Shown here piece by piece: positions 1-8,541 of a stretch of DNA of 64,000 nucleotides (positions are counted from its first letter, which is position 1; the number at the start of each line of letters is the position of its first letter). The position numbers and the translations under genes are program-made. The notes beneath the pieces were generated by a model. That model was given only the letters and a program-made list of their open reading frames with translations, was not told the DNA's origin and searched no databases. Source of the stretch: Mariluticola halotolerans (GTDB taxonomy: Bacteria > Pseudomonadota > Alphaproteobacteria > Rhizobiales > Devosiaceae); the NCBI RefSeq assembly GCF_021611515.1, contig NZ_CP090960.1, forward strand, positions 434,001 through 498,000, written 5' to 3'.

Positions 1-1
1 G

Positions 2-991
2 AGCATGGGCGATTTCGTGCTGGTGAATACGTTCATGATGCAGATTTATCGCCCGCTCAACATGATCGGCTTTGTTTATCGCGAAATCCGGCAGGGGCTG
101 GCCGATATCGAGGCCATGTTCAAGCTGCTGGGGCAGGACCCCGAGATTGTGGATTCGCCGCAGGCTGTGCCGCTGAAGGTTACCGGCCCTGTGTTGCGGT
201 TTGAGGATGTGCATTTTCACTATGATGCGGACCGGCCGATCCTCAAGGGGATCAGCTTTGAAGTGCCTGCAGGCAAGACGATTGCAGTTGTGGGACCATC
301 GGGGGCCGGCAAATCAACGATTTCGCGGCTCATTTACCGGTTCTACGATGTGACAGGTGGCCGGGTGACCATTGACGGGCAGGATGTGCGCGATGTGACC
401 CAGGGCTCCTTGCGGGCGGCGATTGGCATGGTGCCGCAGGACACGGTGCTGTTCAACGATTCCATTGCGTACAATATCCGCTATGGCCGGCCCGATGCGG
501 CAGAGGCCGAGGTGCGCGAAGCGGCGCAGATGGCGCAGATTGGCGATTTCATTGCCACGCTGCCCCAGGGCTTTGAAACGCCTGTGGGGGAACGTGGGCT
601 GAAGCTTTCGGGCGGTGAAAAGCAGCGCGTGGCGATTGCGCGGACCATTCTGAAAAGCCCGCCAATTCTCATTCTGGATGAGGCGACCTCGGCACTGGAT
701 ACCCAGACCGAGCGTGATATCCAGACCGCGCTCGATGCAGTTTCAGCAGACCGGACAACGCTGGTGATTGCGCATCGCCTGTCGACAGTTGTCGATGCGG
801 ATGAGATTATTGTGCTGCGGGGCGGTGAAATTGCCGAACGGGGCACGCATCCTGAGCTGCTGGCGATGGAGGGGCTTTATGCCCAGATGTGGAACCGCCA
901 GCGTGAAGCCACGGAAGCGGAAGAACAGTTCCGTCAGAAGACGGTGGATGCGGATGGTTTCCTCGGCCGGGCAGCGGAGAAGATCGAATAG
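2..991 (+). CDS. Atm1/HMT1-type ABC exporter, 3' part (partial at left edge)
   Basis: Only the C-terminal 329 residues or so are in the window; the reading frame is open to the left edge and the true start lies outside. The fragment begins in the last membrane helices and contains a complete nucleotide-binding domain: Walker A (VGPSGAGKST, near residue 97 of the fragment), signature LSGGEKQ, Walker B ILILDEATS and the H-loop IAHRLST. The stretch IYRPLNMIGFVYREIRQ before the ATPase is typical of the mitochondrial Atm1 / bacterial heavy-metal exporter group, which moves glutathione- or sulfur-containing compounds out of the cytosol as a homodimeric half-transporter in the inner membrane. The stop is followed by a 500-bp repeat-rich spacer, so this is the end of its transcription unit. 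Family assignment is firm; the substrate is inferred from family only. Confidence 0.9.
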   Translation, partial: SMGDFVLVNTFMMQIYRPLNMIGFVYREIRQGLADIEAMFKLLGQDPEIVDSPQAVPLKVTGPVLRFEDVHFHYDADRPILKGISFEVPAGKTIAVVGPSGAGKSTISRLIYRFYDVTGGRVTIDGQDVRDVTQGSLRAAIGMVPQDTVLFNDSIAYNIRYGRPDAAEAEVREAAQMAQIGDFIATLPQGFETPVGERGLKLSGGEKQRVAIARTILKSPPILILDEATSALDTQTERDIQTALDAVSADRTTLVIAHRLSTVVDADEIIVLRGGEIAERGTHPELLAMEGLYAQMWNRQREATEAEEQFRQKTVDADGFLGRAAEKIE

Positions 992-1014
992 CATTGGCGA
1001 GGCGCTGGTGCCTG

Positions 1015-1245
1015 CCGCTTCTGGATTGCCGCGCGGCTTCGCCGCTCGCAATGACGGCGGCGGGGCTTTGTGTTCGTGGCGGCCTTCCCTCATGTTGAGC
1101 CTGTCGAAGGATGGGCGGCACGCGCGGTGTTGAAACCCTCGTGGTTCGACAAGCTTACCATGAGGGTTTTGGACGTATTTCGCATCCATCCCATTCTCTT
1201 TTTTGCCCGGACCTGATCCGGGCATCCATTCGGTGTGGCCTGTAT
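1015..1245. repeat. Cluster of intergenic palindromic repeats
   Basis: Three unrelated dyads lie in a row in this non-coding spacer. Positions 1025-1052 form a GCGGC/GCCGC hairpin flanked by ATTGC/GCAAT. Positions 1087-1108 and 1145-1166 are inverted copies of each other (19 of 22 matching), with CCCTCATG and GTCGAA at their ends. Positions 1205-1223 are a perfect 7-bp stem, GCCCGGA/TCCGGGC. Such modules are common dispersed intergenic repeats in alphaproteobacterial genomes. Open frames here lack ribosome sites and family features, so I call no gene between 992 and 1494. Confidence 0.6.
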
Positions 1246-1443
1246 CGTATGGACCCCCGGGTCACGCCCGAGGGAGAAGGAAGAGAGCGTTTTTTATTCT
1301 TCGTCACCCGACCCGGATATGCCGGGCTTTGGCATTCGGCCGTGCCACGGCGCGACTGGCCTTTGCGGGACGGATCGAGGTCCCAATCAAACGGGGGGAT
1401 AAGGGGCATGCTGCATGCCTGGATGCGCGCTTATGGCGCTAGC

Positions 1444-1477
1444 AAAAAGGCCCGCACAATGTGCGGGCCTTTTTTTG
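1444..1477. terminator. Bidirectional rho-independent terminator
   Basis: A 14-bp perfect stem (AAAAAGGCCCGCAC with its complement) and a 3-nt loop end in a run of seven T on the plus strand; the A-run on the other side gives a T-run on the minus strand. It lies 18 bp beyond the stop of the leftward RND operon and is most likely its terminator. It can also stop rightward reading from the repeat region. Confidence 0.85.
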
Positions 1478-1494
1478 TCTGGATGGTGGGGCTT

Positions 1495-4400
1495 TTATTC
1501 AGCCGCCTGCCGGGAGACCACGGTGACACCGTTGGTTTCGGTTTCCACCAGACCGGTCTGATCCACTTCCATATATTTGCGGGCGCTATCCAGATCGCCG
1601 GGTATTTCGGCACCAGACCCCTTGGCGGGGCGGCGGCCGAACAGGCCGGTGACGAAGCTGGAGAGGGCTGCAAATACGTTGGACAGCCGAGCCCAGATGA
1701 CCGAGGGCGCGGTGATCATGACCGGGACCATGACCAGTGTCAGCAGCGTGGACAGGAACAGGCCGGACACAAGCGCTGCCGACAGGTTGATGAACCACGA
1801 ACCGGCAATGCCGCCGGTGACGATTTCGCGGCGGACAAAGTCGAACTCAACGTTCAGCGCCATCGGGATTACGCCGAGGGCCGTCACTGTTGCTGTCAGC
1901 AGCACCGGCCGGACACGCTGGGCGGTGGTGAGCAACATGGCCTTGATCGGTTCAACGCCGTCATCACGGTTGTAGTGATTGTAGGTGTCGATCAAAACGA
2001 TGCCGTTTTTCACCACGATGCCGGCAAGCGCCACGATGCCGAGGCCAGTCATGATGGCCGAGAAGGCCATGCCGGTGACCAGCATGCCGAGCAGAACGCC
2101 CGCCATGGACATGACCACTGTCGTTAGCGTGACAAAGACCTGCCAGAACCGGTTATATTCGATCAACAACACCAGGAAGATGAGGAACAGGGCACCCACG
2201 AGAGCCTTGACCATGAAGGCGTTGGTTTCGTTGGTCTGTTCTTCGGCACCGCCATAAACAATCTCCACGCCTGTGGGCCATGCCTGATCGCCGGCCCAGG
2301 CCTGCAGTTGCGCGACCTTTTCGGCAGCGGCGAGACCGGGTTCCAGATTGGCGGCCACGCTCATGACATAGGTGCTGTCCCGACGGGTGATGTTGGCCAC
2401 CTTCTGCACCGCCTTGCGGGAGATGAAGTTGGAGACCGGGACAAGACCCTGACTGGTGACAATCCGCATGGTATCGAGAGCGGCGAAGCTGCGCTCTTCT
2501 TCCGGCAGACGGACACGGATATCGAGCTCGTCGGTGGCGTCATCCGGCCGGTAGCTGCCAACCTTCACACCGGTGGTGACCAGCTGAATATAGGGGCTGA
2601 GTTCACGTACGCCGATGCCATATTTGGCTGCCTGAACACGATCGACGGTGATCTGCCAATCGATGCCCGGTGCCGGACGGCCATCTTCGATGTCGATGGT
2701 GCCGCCCAGATCGTTCTCGATATAATCGCGCAGTTTGGCAACCGAGGGCTCGAGATCGTCGTAGGTGTTGCTTTCTACCCGCAGATTGATGGCCTTGCCC
2801 GCGGGCGGGCCATCTTCCTGGGCTGCAATCTGCACATCAAGGCCCGGGATGTCCTTCACCCGTTCGCGGATGTTTTCGAAGATTTCCGCAGCCGGTACGC
2901 GCTCTTTCCACGGCAGAAGCTGCAATTGCAGCGTGCCGATGGTGTCGGGCGGTGCGGCATTGGCGCCAAAACCGCCATCCCCACCGCCAAAGGTGAGAAT
3001 GCTGTCCTGAATGCCATTGACCTGCAGCACTTCCGCTTCGACTTCACGCAGGAAGCCACGGATTTCCACTGGCGAGTAATTGCCACGGGCAACCACTGAA
3101 ACCGTGCCGTATTCGGGCTCGGAAGCCGGGAAGGCCACGGTGCCGGTCGGGTTCATGCTGTAGAGCACGAAAATGCCCACGACGATGGAAAAGCCCGCCG
3201 TCAGGGTCAGGATGGGGTGATGCAGGAGTTTGGACATGACCCGCACATAGACACCGGTCAGGCCGGGGACCTTTTTGGCGTCGAACTTGTCCGGATACAT
3301 GACCAGACTTGCCGATTCCTGTTCCTTTTCATCCATGCTGCTGCGGGCGATCATGGCACCGATAATGGGCATGAAGACCAGGGCCGAGAGCAGGGAGGCC
3401 ACCATGACCACAATAACGGTGATCGGCAGATAGCTCATGAACTTGCCGATAATACCCGGCCAGAACAGCAGCGGAATGAAGGCACCGAGCGTGGTGGCGG
3501 TGGCGGAAACCACCGGCACGAACATTTTGCGCGCGGCATAGATGAAGGCTTCCTTGCGCGACAGGCCTTCGGCCAGTTTGCGCTCGGCATATTCCACGAC
3601 CACGATCGGATCGTCCACGAGCACACCCACGGCGATGACGAGACCGAACATGACCATCATGTTGACGCTCATGCCCATGGTCTGCACCACGAGGAAGGCA
3701 ATCATGAAGGAGATCGGAATCGAGGTGCCGATCATGAGGGCCGGACGAACGCCCAGTGTGGCGATACAGGTGATCAGCACCAGCGCCACGGCGGTGAGCA
3801 CCGCAGCTTCAAGCGAACGGTAGAGACCGATTGTGCTTTCGGACTGATCGAGCAGGAAGGAATGCTGAATGCCGGCTGGCCATGCATCCGTGACTTCGGT
3901 TGCCACCCGGCGTACTTCTTCGGATACTTGGATAATATTGGTGCCGAGTTTTTTGGTGACGCCAATGGTGATGGCGGGTGAGCCGTTTACATAGGCAAAC
4001 TCGGTTGCATCCTTGAAGGTGCGGGTGATGGCGGCCACATCGCCGAAGGTGACGACCGTGTCGCCACTCGTTTTGAGAGGCAAGGAATAGACATCTGCCG
4101 CATTGGTGATCAGGCCGGGCACTTCAACGTTGAAGGAACCCTGGCCGGTGTCGAGCGTGCCGCCGGCGACAACCAGGTTATTGCGGGCGAGGGCATCGAA
4201 CAATTGCGATGCTGTGAGGTCATAAGCATCGAGGCGGTCAAGATCGATGCGCACTTCGAGCACTTCGTCACGAGAACCTGAAATGGTGACGTCCTGCACG
4301 TCGCCGATTTTCTCAAGTGCTTCCTTGAGTTCGTCGGCACGATTGACCAATGTGCGCTCAGGCACCTCGCCATAAAGCGCAATGGACAGAACCGGCACGT

Positions 4401-4806
4401 CCGAGAAGGAGATCTCGGTAATGGTTGGCTCATTGGCGTCGCTGGGGAGTTCGGAGCTCACGCCATCCATCTTGGCGCGGATATCGGAGAGCGCCTGGTC
4501 CTTGTCGGCATTGACGTCAAACTCGAGAAAGACCGACACATGGCCGGTGGTCGATGTTGAGGTCATGCTTTCAAGGCCATCGAGATCCGTCAGCCGGTCT
4601 TCAATGGGTTTGGCCAAAAGCCGTTCAGCATCTCGCGGGGAGACGCCTGTCTGGCTGACCGAGACGTAGAAATAGGGGATGTCGATTGCCGGGAAGCTTT
4701 CCTTGGGCAATGTCAGATAGGCAGAAAAACCTGCGCCCAGCAGGAGGACCATGACGGTCATCACCACGCGGGGCATGCGCAGAACGCGTTCGAGGAAATT
4801 GATCAC
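1495..4806 (-). CDS. RND multidrug/solute efflux pump, inner-membrane subunit (HAE1/AcrB-like)
   Basis: A 1103-residue protein of the resistance-nodulation-division superfamily, which drives proton-coupled export through a tripartite complex with an adaptor and an outer-membrane channel. Visible features are an N-terminal helix followed by LPKESFPAIDIP, a first periplasmic porter domain, and a helix bundle with the paired aspartates of the proton relay (GVLVDDPIVVVEY, near residue 397). A second periplasmic loop and a second helix bundle (near 870-1040) follow. The C-terminal 60 residues after the last helix are polar and longer than in AcrB. The start overlaps the stop of the upstream adaptor gene by 4 bp (ATGA), so the two are translationally coupled. 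No outer-membrane factor is encoded here, so the pump must borrow one. Substrate unknown. Confidence 0.95.
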   Translation of the reverse strand: MINFLERVLRMPRVVMTVMVLLLGAGFSAYLTLPKESFPAIDIPYFYVSVSQTGVSPRDAERLLAKPIEDRLTDLDGLESMTSTSTTGHVSVFLEFDVNADKDQALSDIRAKMDGVSSELPSDANEPTITEISFSDVPVLSIALYGEVPERTLVNRADELKEALEKIGDVQDVTISGSRDEVLEVRIDLDRLDAYDLTASQLFDALARNNLVVAGGTLDTGQGSFNVEVPGLITNAADVYSLPLKTSGDTVVTFGDVAAITRTFKDATEFAYVNGSPAITIGVTKKLGTNIIQVSEEVRRVATEVTDAWPAGIQHSFLLDQSESTIGLYRSLEAAVLTAVALVLITCIATLGVRPALMIGTSIPISFMIAFLVVQTMGMSVNMMVMFGLVIAVGVLVDDPIVVVEYAERKLAEGLSRKEAFIYAARKMFVPVVSATATTLGAFIPLLFWPGIIGKFMSYLPITVIVVMVASLLSALVFMPIIGAMIARSSMDEKEQESASLVMYPDKFDAKKVPGLTGVYVRVMSKLLHHPILTLTAGFSIVVGIFVLYSMNPTGTVAFPASEPEYGTVSVVARGNYSPVEIRGFLREVEAEVLQVNGIQDSILTFGGGDGGFGANAAPPDTIGTLQLQLLPWKERVPAAEIFENIRERVKDIPGLDVQIAAQEDGPPAGKAINLRVESNTYDDLEPSVAKLRDYIENDLGGTIDIEDGRPAPGIDWQITVDRVQAAKYGIGVRELSPYIQLVTTGVKVGSYRPDDATDELDIRVRLPEEERSFAALDTMRIVTSQGLVPVSNFISRKAVQKVANITRRDSTYVMSVAANLEPGLAAAEKVAQLQAWAGDQAWPTGVEIVYGGAEEQTNETNAFMVKALVGALFLIFLVLLIEYNRFWQVFVTLTTVVMSMAGVLLGMLVTGMAFSAIMTGLGIVALAGIVVKNGIVLIDTYNHYNRDDGVEPIKAMLLTTAQRVRPVLLTATVTALGVIPMALNVEFDFVRREIVTGGIAGSWFINLSAALVSGLFLSTLLTLVMVPVMITAPSVIWARLSNVFAALSSFVTGLFGRRPAKGSGAEIPGDLDSARKYMEVDQTGLVETETNGVTVVSRQAAE

Positions 4807-6008
4807 GAGGTTGCCCCTTCATCATCAGCAGCAGTTTCAGCTTTTACCGTTTGACCCGCCTGAACGTTCTCCTGTCCCAGCGTGATAACATCGACCACAG
4901 GTGGCAGGCCGGAAACCCAGACGCCGTCGCGTGTGTCGCTGATGATCGTGACCGGATAGAAGACAACCTTGCTGTCTTCAACAGCGCGGATGCCGACATC
5001 ACCGGCGTCATCAAGGGTCAGGACCGATTGCGGCAAGAGGTGCGCGGGCATGGAGCCCATATCGACCGTTGCGGTTGCTGTCAGGCCTGAGCGGATGGCG
5101 TTGTCCGGGTTGGGAACTTCCATCTCGACTTCGAACGTGCGGGTGCTGGCGTCGGCCGTTGCCGCGATATAGGTCACCGTGCCCTTGGCGGAGCGTCCGT
5201 TGATTGTGGTCAGCGTTGCCGGAAGTCCTGACTTTGCCAAACCAATGCGCGCCTCGGGAATGCTGCCGACGAAGATGATCGGGTCCAGCTGCACGATGGT
5301 CGCGCAGATGCCGCCTGCCGGGAGCAGGGCGCCTTCTTCAACCAGTGGGTCCTGCACCAGGCCCGAAATTTTCGAATGGATCTCGGTGCGGTCCAGTTCT
5401 GCCTGCGCCTGATCGAGCGCGGCCTCAGCCGATTTCAGCGCACTTTCGAGCGCTGTTTCGGTGTTGGGTGCGGCGAGACCTTTTTCACGGAGCTTGGCGT
5501 TGGTTTCGTAGTTGAGGCGGGCACTGGCCAGATTGGCCTCTGCCTGCGCTACCGACGCGGCCCGGGTGCCCTGGTCAAGCGTGCAGAGCAGGTCACCGGC
5601 GGCAACCTGATCGCCCTTTGCAACATGCACCTTGTCAACGATGCCGCTGGTTTCAGCAGAGGCAGAGATGACGGACTTGGCCTTGGTCTTGCCTCGAAGC
5701 GGGACCTCCAGCGGCATTGCCTGCACCGAAAACGTTTTGATTCGCACAGAACGGGCAGTGCCCTCTCGCGTGACATTCTCAACATTACGTTCTGCAATGC
5801 TGAGGTGGGGGTTGATTTCCTCCTCGGAACCGGCAGCGCCATGCGCCTCTTCTTCACCGTGCCCGGCGTCGCCGCCGATGAGGGAAATAATAGGTTTCTC
5901 GCCATTGCCGGGCCCCTGGCCGCCGCGCACAAGAACGCCGCCGCCCATCCAGAGTGCAACAATGACAATAAGTATAAACGCAACGCCGTACGATCTCAGA
6001 AAGCGCAT
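4803..6008 (-). CDS. RND efflux periplasmic adaptor subunit (membrane fusion protein)
   Basis: A 401-residue membrane fusion protein that bridges the RND pump and an outer-membrane channel. It has one N-terminal hydrophobic anchor (residues 7-27), then an Asp/Glu/His-rich linker. A lipoyl-like half motif follows (VDKVHVAKGDQVAAGD, near 126), then an Ala/Glu/Leu-rich alpha hairpin (about 155-205), a second lipoyl half (GLVQDPLVEEGALL) and beta-barrel and membrane-proximal domains. It is the first structural gene of the efflux operon, 17 bp downstream of the padR gene, and overlaps the pump gene by 4 bp. A regulator plus adaptor plus pump in one leftward unit indicates ligand-induced export controlled by the PadR protein. 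No tripartite partner gene lies nearby. Confidence 0.93.
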   Translation of the reverse strand: MRFLRSYGVAFILIVIVALWMGGGVLVRGGQGPGNGEKPIISLIGGDAGHGEEEAHGAAGSEEEINPHLSIAERNVENVTREGTARSVRIKTFSVQAMPLEVPLRGKTKAKSVISASAETSGIVDKVHVAKGDQVAAGDLLCTLDQGTRAASVAQAEANLASARLNYETNAKLREKGLAAPNTETALESALKSAEAALDQAQAELDRTEIHSKISGLVQDPLVEEGALLPAGGICATIVQLDPIIFVGSIPEARIGLAKSGLPATLTTINGRSAKGTVTYIAATADASTRTFEVEMEVPNPDNAIRSGLTATATVDMGSMPAHLLPQSVLTLDDAGDVGIRAVEDSKVVFYPVTIISDTRDGVWVSGLPPVVDVITLGQENVQAGQTVKAETAADDEGATS

Positions 6009-6025
6009 AGTAATGTCCTGTATTT

Positions 6026-6574
6026 TTATTCCGCTGCTTCAGCGGCCCTGTTCTCGGGGCGTGCCAATGCGATTAGTTCGTGCATATGGGTTGCGATATA
6101 GTTCCGCGCAACCTTCATACAGGTCATCCCGTATTGAATGACCCAAGTGTCATGGGGCGTGTTGGACTTCTGCAATAGCTTGTTGAGCCCTGAAAGTTTG
6201 TTGTCGAGAATTTCGAGACGCTCGTTCAGCCGGGTTTCGACGAGGCTGGCGGGCAGCATCGGGGCGAACCGGGCGAACAAGAGAAATTCACTGCGATAGA
6301 CATCGTCGCCCAGTTCCTCAAACAAGGAATCATGGAAAGCGGTGCGACCAGCTTCAGTTATGGAATAGACTTTTTTTGCGGGTTTGCCGTCCTGCAGTTC
6401 TACCTGACTTGTAACAAGTTCTTCTTCCTCGAGCTTGGCGAGGGCAGGGTAGATGGACCCAAAGCTTGCTTCGACGAAATAGGCATACTCGCCCTCCACG
6501 GAAAGCTTACGGATCTCGTAGCCTGTCGCGTTCTCGTCATACAAGATTGCCAAGCAAAGTGTCTTGACGTTCAT
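6026..6574 (-). CDS. PadR-family transcriptional repressor of the efflux operon
   Basis: A 182-residue PadR protein. The N-terminal winged helix has the family hallmarks: LAILYDENATGYEIRKL, FGSIYPALAKLEEEELV, and YSITEAGR at the wing. The C-terminal half is the helical dimerisation region of PadR subfamily s1. I place the start at the second in-frame methionine (MNVKTLCL), because GAGGAA sits 6 nt before it and this is where family homology begins; an upstream ATG at 6631 has no ribosome site and would run through the operator-like palindrome. The gene is first in the operon with adaptor and pump, so autoregulation is expected. The inducer is unknown; phenolic acids and antibiotics are typical for the family. 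Confidence 0.9.
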   Translation of the reverse strand: MNVKTLCLAILYDENATGYEIRKLSVEGEYAYFVEASFGSIYPALAKLEEEELVTSQVELQDGKPAKKVYSITEAGRTAFHDSLFEELGDDVYRSEFLLFARFAPMLPASLVETRLNERLEILDNKLSGLNKLLQKSNTPHDTWVIQYGMTCMKVARNYIATHMHELIALARPENRAAEAAE

Positions 6575-6600
6575 TAGGGTTCCTCGAGCTATATCGGCCC

Positions 6601-6625
6601 AGCATATGTTGGTCCTATATATGCT
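6601..6625. promoter_or_regulatory. Putative PadR operator (AGCATAT-N11-ATATGCT)
   Basis: A perfect 7-bp inverted repeat with an 11-bp spacer lies 27-51 bp upstream of the chosen padR start. The spacing of half-site centres (18 bp) and the AT-rich arms resemble operators of PadR proteins, which bind dyads in their own promoters. It is the only striking dyad between the padR start and cysQ. Confidence 0.55.
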
Positions 6626-6658
6626 GCTCAAGCATGACGCAATTGTTAACTTTGCATG

Positions 6659-7468
6659 TCAGGTCTGCAATAATGCATGCATGCGTTTTGCGGCGGCTTT
6701 TCCCAATTCCTCATCGTCGGCAGCGACGAAAAACGGATTGAGAAAATTCCTGTCGGCTTTCCCATATGCCAGTGCTTCGCCAGAAAGTGTCAGGAGAGTT
6801 CCGCCCGCAGCTTCCAGCACGGCCTGACCGGCCGCGGTATCCCATTCGCATGTGGGGGTGAAGCGCGGGTAGAAACGGGCTTCGCCTTTGGCCAGAAGAC
6901 AGAATTTCAGGGAGGAACCGACCGAGACGTCGTTGACCACTTCAAAGCTGTCACACAGTTCGCGAAGGGCGTCATGTCCGTGTGACCGACTGGCAACGAC
7001 CTGCATGGGACTGTGCCGGGCGACGCTGATCGGGGTTAGTTCGCTCGCTGTCAAACCATCAATCCGGAAGCTGAAGGCGCCATCGGGGCCACCCAGATAA
7101 CCGTCGCCAAGCACGGGGGCCGTGACGATGCCAAGGACTGGTCGGCCATTCTCGACGAGGGCTATATTGACGGTGAATTCGCCATTTCGCTTGATGAATT
7201 CCTTGGTGCCATCGAGCGGGTCGACGACAAAGAAACGGTCGCCGAGTACCGGAATGTCGCCAGCTGCCACGCTTTCTTCAGCAAGCACGGGGATGCCGGT
7301 TTCCTTTAGGTGCGCGAGGATGACCTTTTCGGCCATTTGATCGGCGATTGTCACCGGCGATCCGTCAGCTTTTTCGCTGGAATCGAAGGGGCGGTTATAA
7401 ATGTCGAGAATGACTTGTCCGGCTTCGAGTGCGGCACGGGTCATCAGGTCGAGCAGCGGCTGACTCAT
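6659..7468 (-). CDS. cysQ: 3'(2'),5'-bisphosphate nucleotidase CysQ
   Basis: A 269-residue member of the inositol monophosphatase superfamily. It removes the 3'-phosphate of phosphoadenosine phosphate (PAP), a by-product of sulfate assimilation and sulfotransfer, using magnesium. The metal-binding motifs are all present: LAEES (near 62), DPLDGTKEFIKRNGEF (near 82-97, the CysQ-type extension of DPLDGT) and WDTAAGQAVLEAAGG (near 213). Length and motif order match CysQ rather than generic inositol monophosphatases. It is followed 27 bp upstream on the same strand by nadC, so the two may be cotranscribed, although their functions are unrelated. Confidence 0.92.
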   Translation of the reverse strand: MSQPLLDLMTRAALEAGQVILDIYNRPFDSSEKADGSPVTIADQMAEKVILAHLKETGIPVLAEESVAAGDIPVLGDRFFVVDPLDGTKEFIKRNGEFTVNIALVENGRPVLGIVTAPVLGDGYLGGPDGAFSFRIDGLTASELTPISVARHSPMQVVASRSHGHDALRELCDSFEVVNDVSVGSSLKFCLLAKGEARFYPRFTPTCEWDTAAGQAVLEAAGGTLLTLSGEALAYGKADRNFLNPFFVAADDEELGKAAAKRMHALLQT

Positions 7469-7495
7469 GCCGGTCTCCTTGGGGCGGATTGGTGA

Positions 7496-8386
7496 TTAAT
7501 CGATGGCGATGTCGAGCCCTATATCGAGCGGGGTGGCAGCCATGGTTATTCTGCTGGAAGATATATAGTCGACGCCGGTTTCTGCGATGCCGCGCACCCG
7601 GTCGAGGGTGACGCCGCCAGAGGCTTCCAGCCGGGCGCGGCCCTTGTTCAGATCAACGGCGCGGCGCAGGGTGGCGTTGTCCATATTGTCGAGCAATACC
7701 GCATTCGCGCCGGCTTCAAGTGCTTCGCCGAACTGATCGAGATTATCCACCTCAACCTCAATGGCCACGAGGTGACCGGCAAAGGCCTTGGCTGCGGCGA
7801 CAGCGGCGCCGACACTGCCGGTGACCGCAATATGATTGTCCTTGATCAGGATTGCGTCATCGAGGCCGTAGCGATGGTTCCAGCCGCCACCCGAGCGGAC
7901 CGCATATTTCTCGAAAGCGCGCAGACCCGGCGTGGTTTTGCGGGTGTCGCAAATCCGTGCGCTGGTGCCGGCAACCGCATCGACGAAACTGCGGGTTGTG
8001 GTGGCAATCCCGCTCATGTGATTGAGAAAATTGAGTGCAACGCGCTCGGCTGACATGATCATGCGGGCATTACCGGAGACGCGGGCAATATCCTGACCGG
8101 CCTTGACCGTGTCCCCATCGGCGACCAGCGGGGTGAAGCTCAATCCCGGCCCGATAAGGCGGAACGCAGCCTCGGCAAGCGCCATGCCCGAGATGACACC
8201 GACTTCGCGCACATTGATGACAACCTGCGCGGTCGCATCGGGGCTGAGCGTTGACTGGGTGGTCAAATCGCCGGCGAGGCCCAGATCTTCATCCAGTGCG
8301 GCCAGTATGGCGCGATCGACAAGCGGGCGGGGTAATTCGGCAGGGAAAGTCTTGTCTGCTGGAGAAGTCTTGGTCGAGTCGGACAT
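7496..8386 (-). CDS. nadC: Quinolinate phosphoribosyltransferase (nicotinate-nucleotide pyrophosphorylase, carboxylating)
   Basis: A 296-residue NadC: quinolinate plus PRPP gives nicotinate mononucleotide, CO2 and pyrophosphate in de novo NAD synthesis. Family motifs include DTRKTTPGLR (near 137), KYAVRSGGGWNHRYGL (near 148-163), ILIKDNH, EVEVDN, LLDNM and LEASGG. The N-terminal open alpha/beta sandwich starts around residue 20 after a polar leader, so the start could be slightly downstream. nadA and nadB are not adjacent, which differs from the common nadBCA arrangement. It is likely read with cysQ as a two-gene unit. Confidence 0.94.
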   Translation of the reverse strand: MSDSTKTSPADKTFPAELPRPLVDRAILAALDEDLGLAGDLTTQSTLSPDATAQVVINVREVGVISGMALAEAAFRLIGPGLSFTPLVADGDTVKAGQDIARVSGNARMIMSAERVALNFLNHMSGIATTTRSFVDAVAGTSARICDTRKTTPGLRAFEKYAVRSGGGWNHRYGLDDAILIKDNHIAVTGSVGAAVAAAKAFAGHLVAIEVEVDNLDQFGEALEAGANAVLLDNMDNATLRRAVDLNKGRARLEASGGVTLDRVRGIAETGVDYISSSRITMAATPLDIGLDIAID

Positions 8387-8482
8387 GATGATCCCTTAAC
8401 TGGTCTGCATGGGGTTTTAGGCGCGCATGCGGCTGGTGGCAACCGGGTAATGCCGGGCAGGTGGGCGGCAGCGGCAAATGCA

Positions 8483-8514
8483 AAGGCCGGCACCCCTTGC
8501 GGGATGCCGGCCTT
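8483..8514 (-). terminator. Stem-loop terminator after the semialdehyde dehydrogenase gene
   Basis: A 10-bp perfect stem (AAGGCCGGCA and its complement, 12-nt loop) lies 28 bp beyond the stop of the leftward dehydrogenase gene. It separates that gene from nadC. The trailing T-run is short on this strand, so efficiency is uncertain. Confidence 0.55.
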
Positions 8515-8541
8515 GCTGATCAGTCAAAGGCGGTGCCGGTG

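Noticed and set aside
1111-2127. A 338-codon frame running from the repeat region into the RND gene on the opposite strand
   Set aside because: It crosses a strong terminator and palindromic repeats and is antisense to conserved RND sequence.
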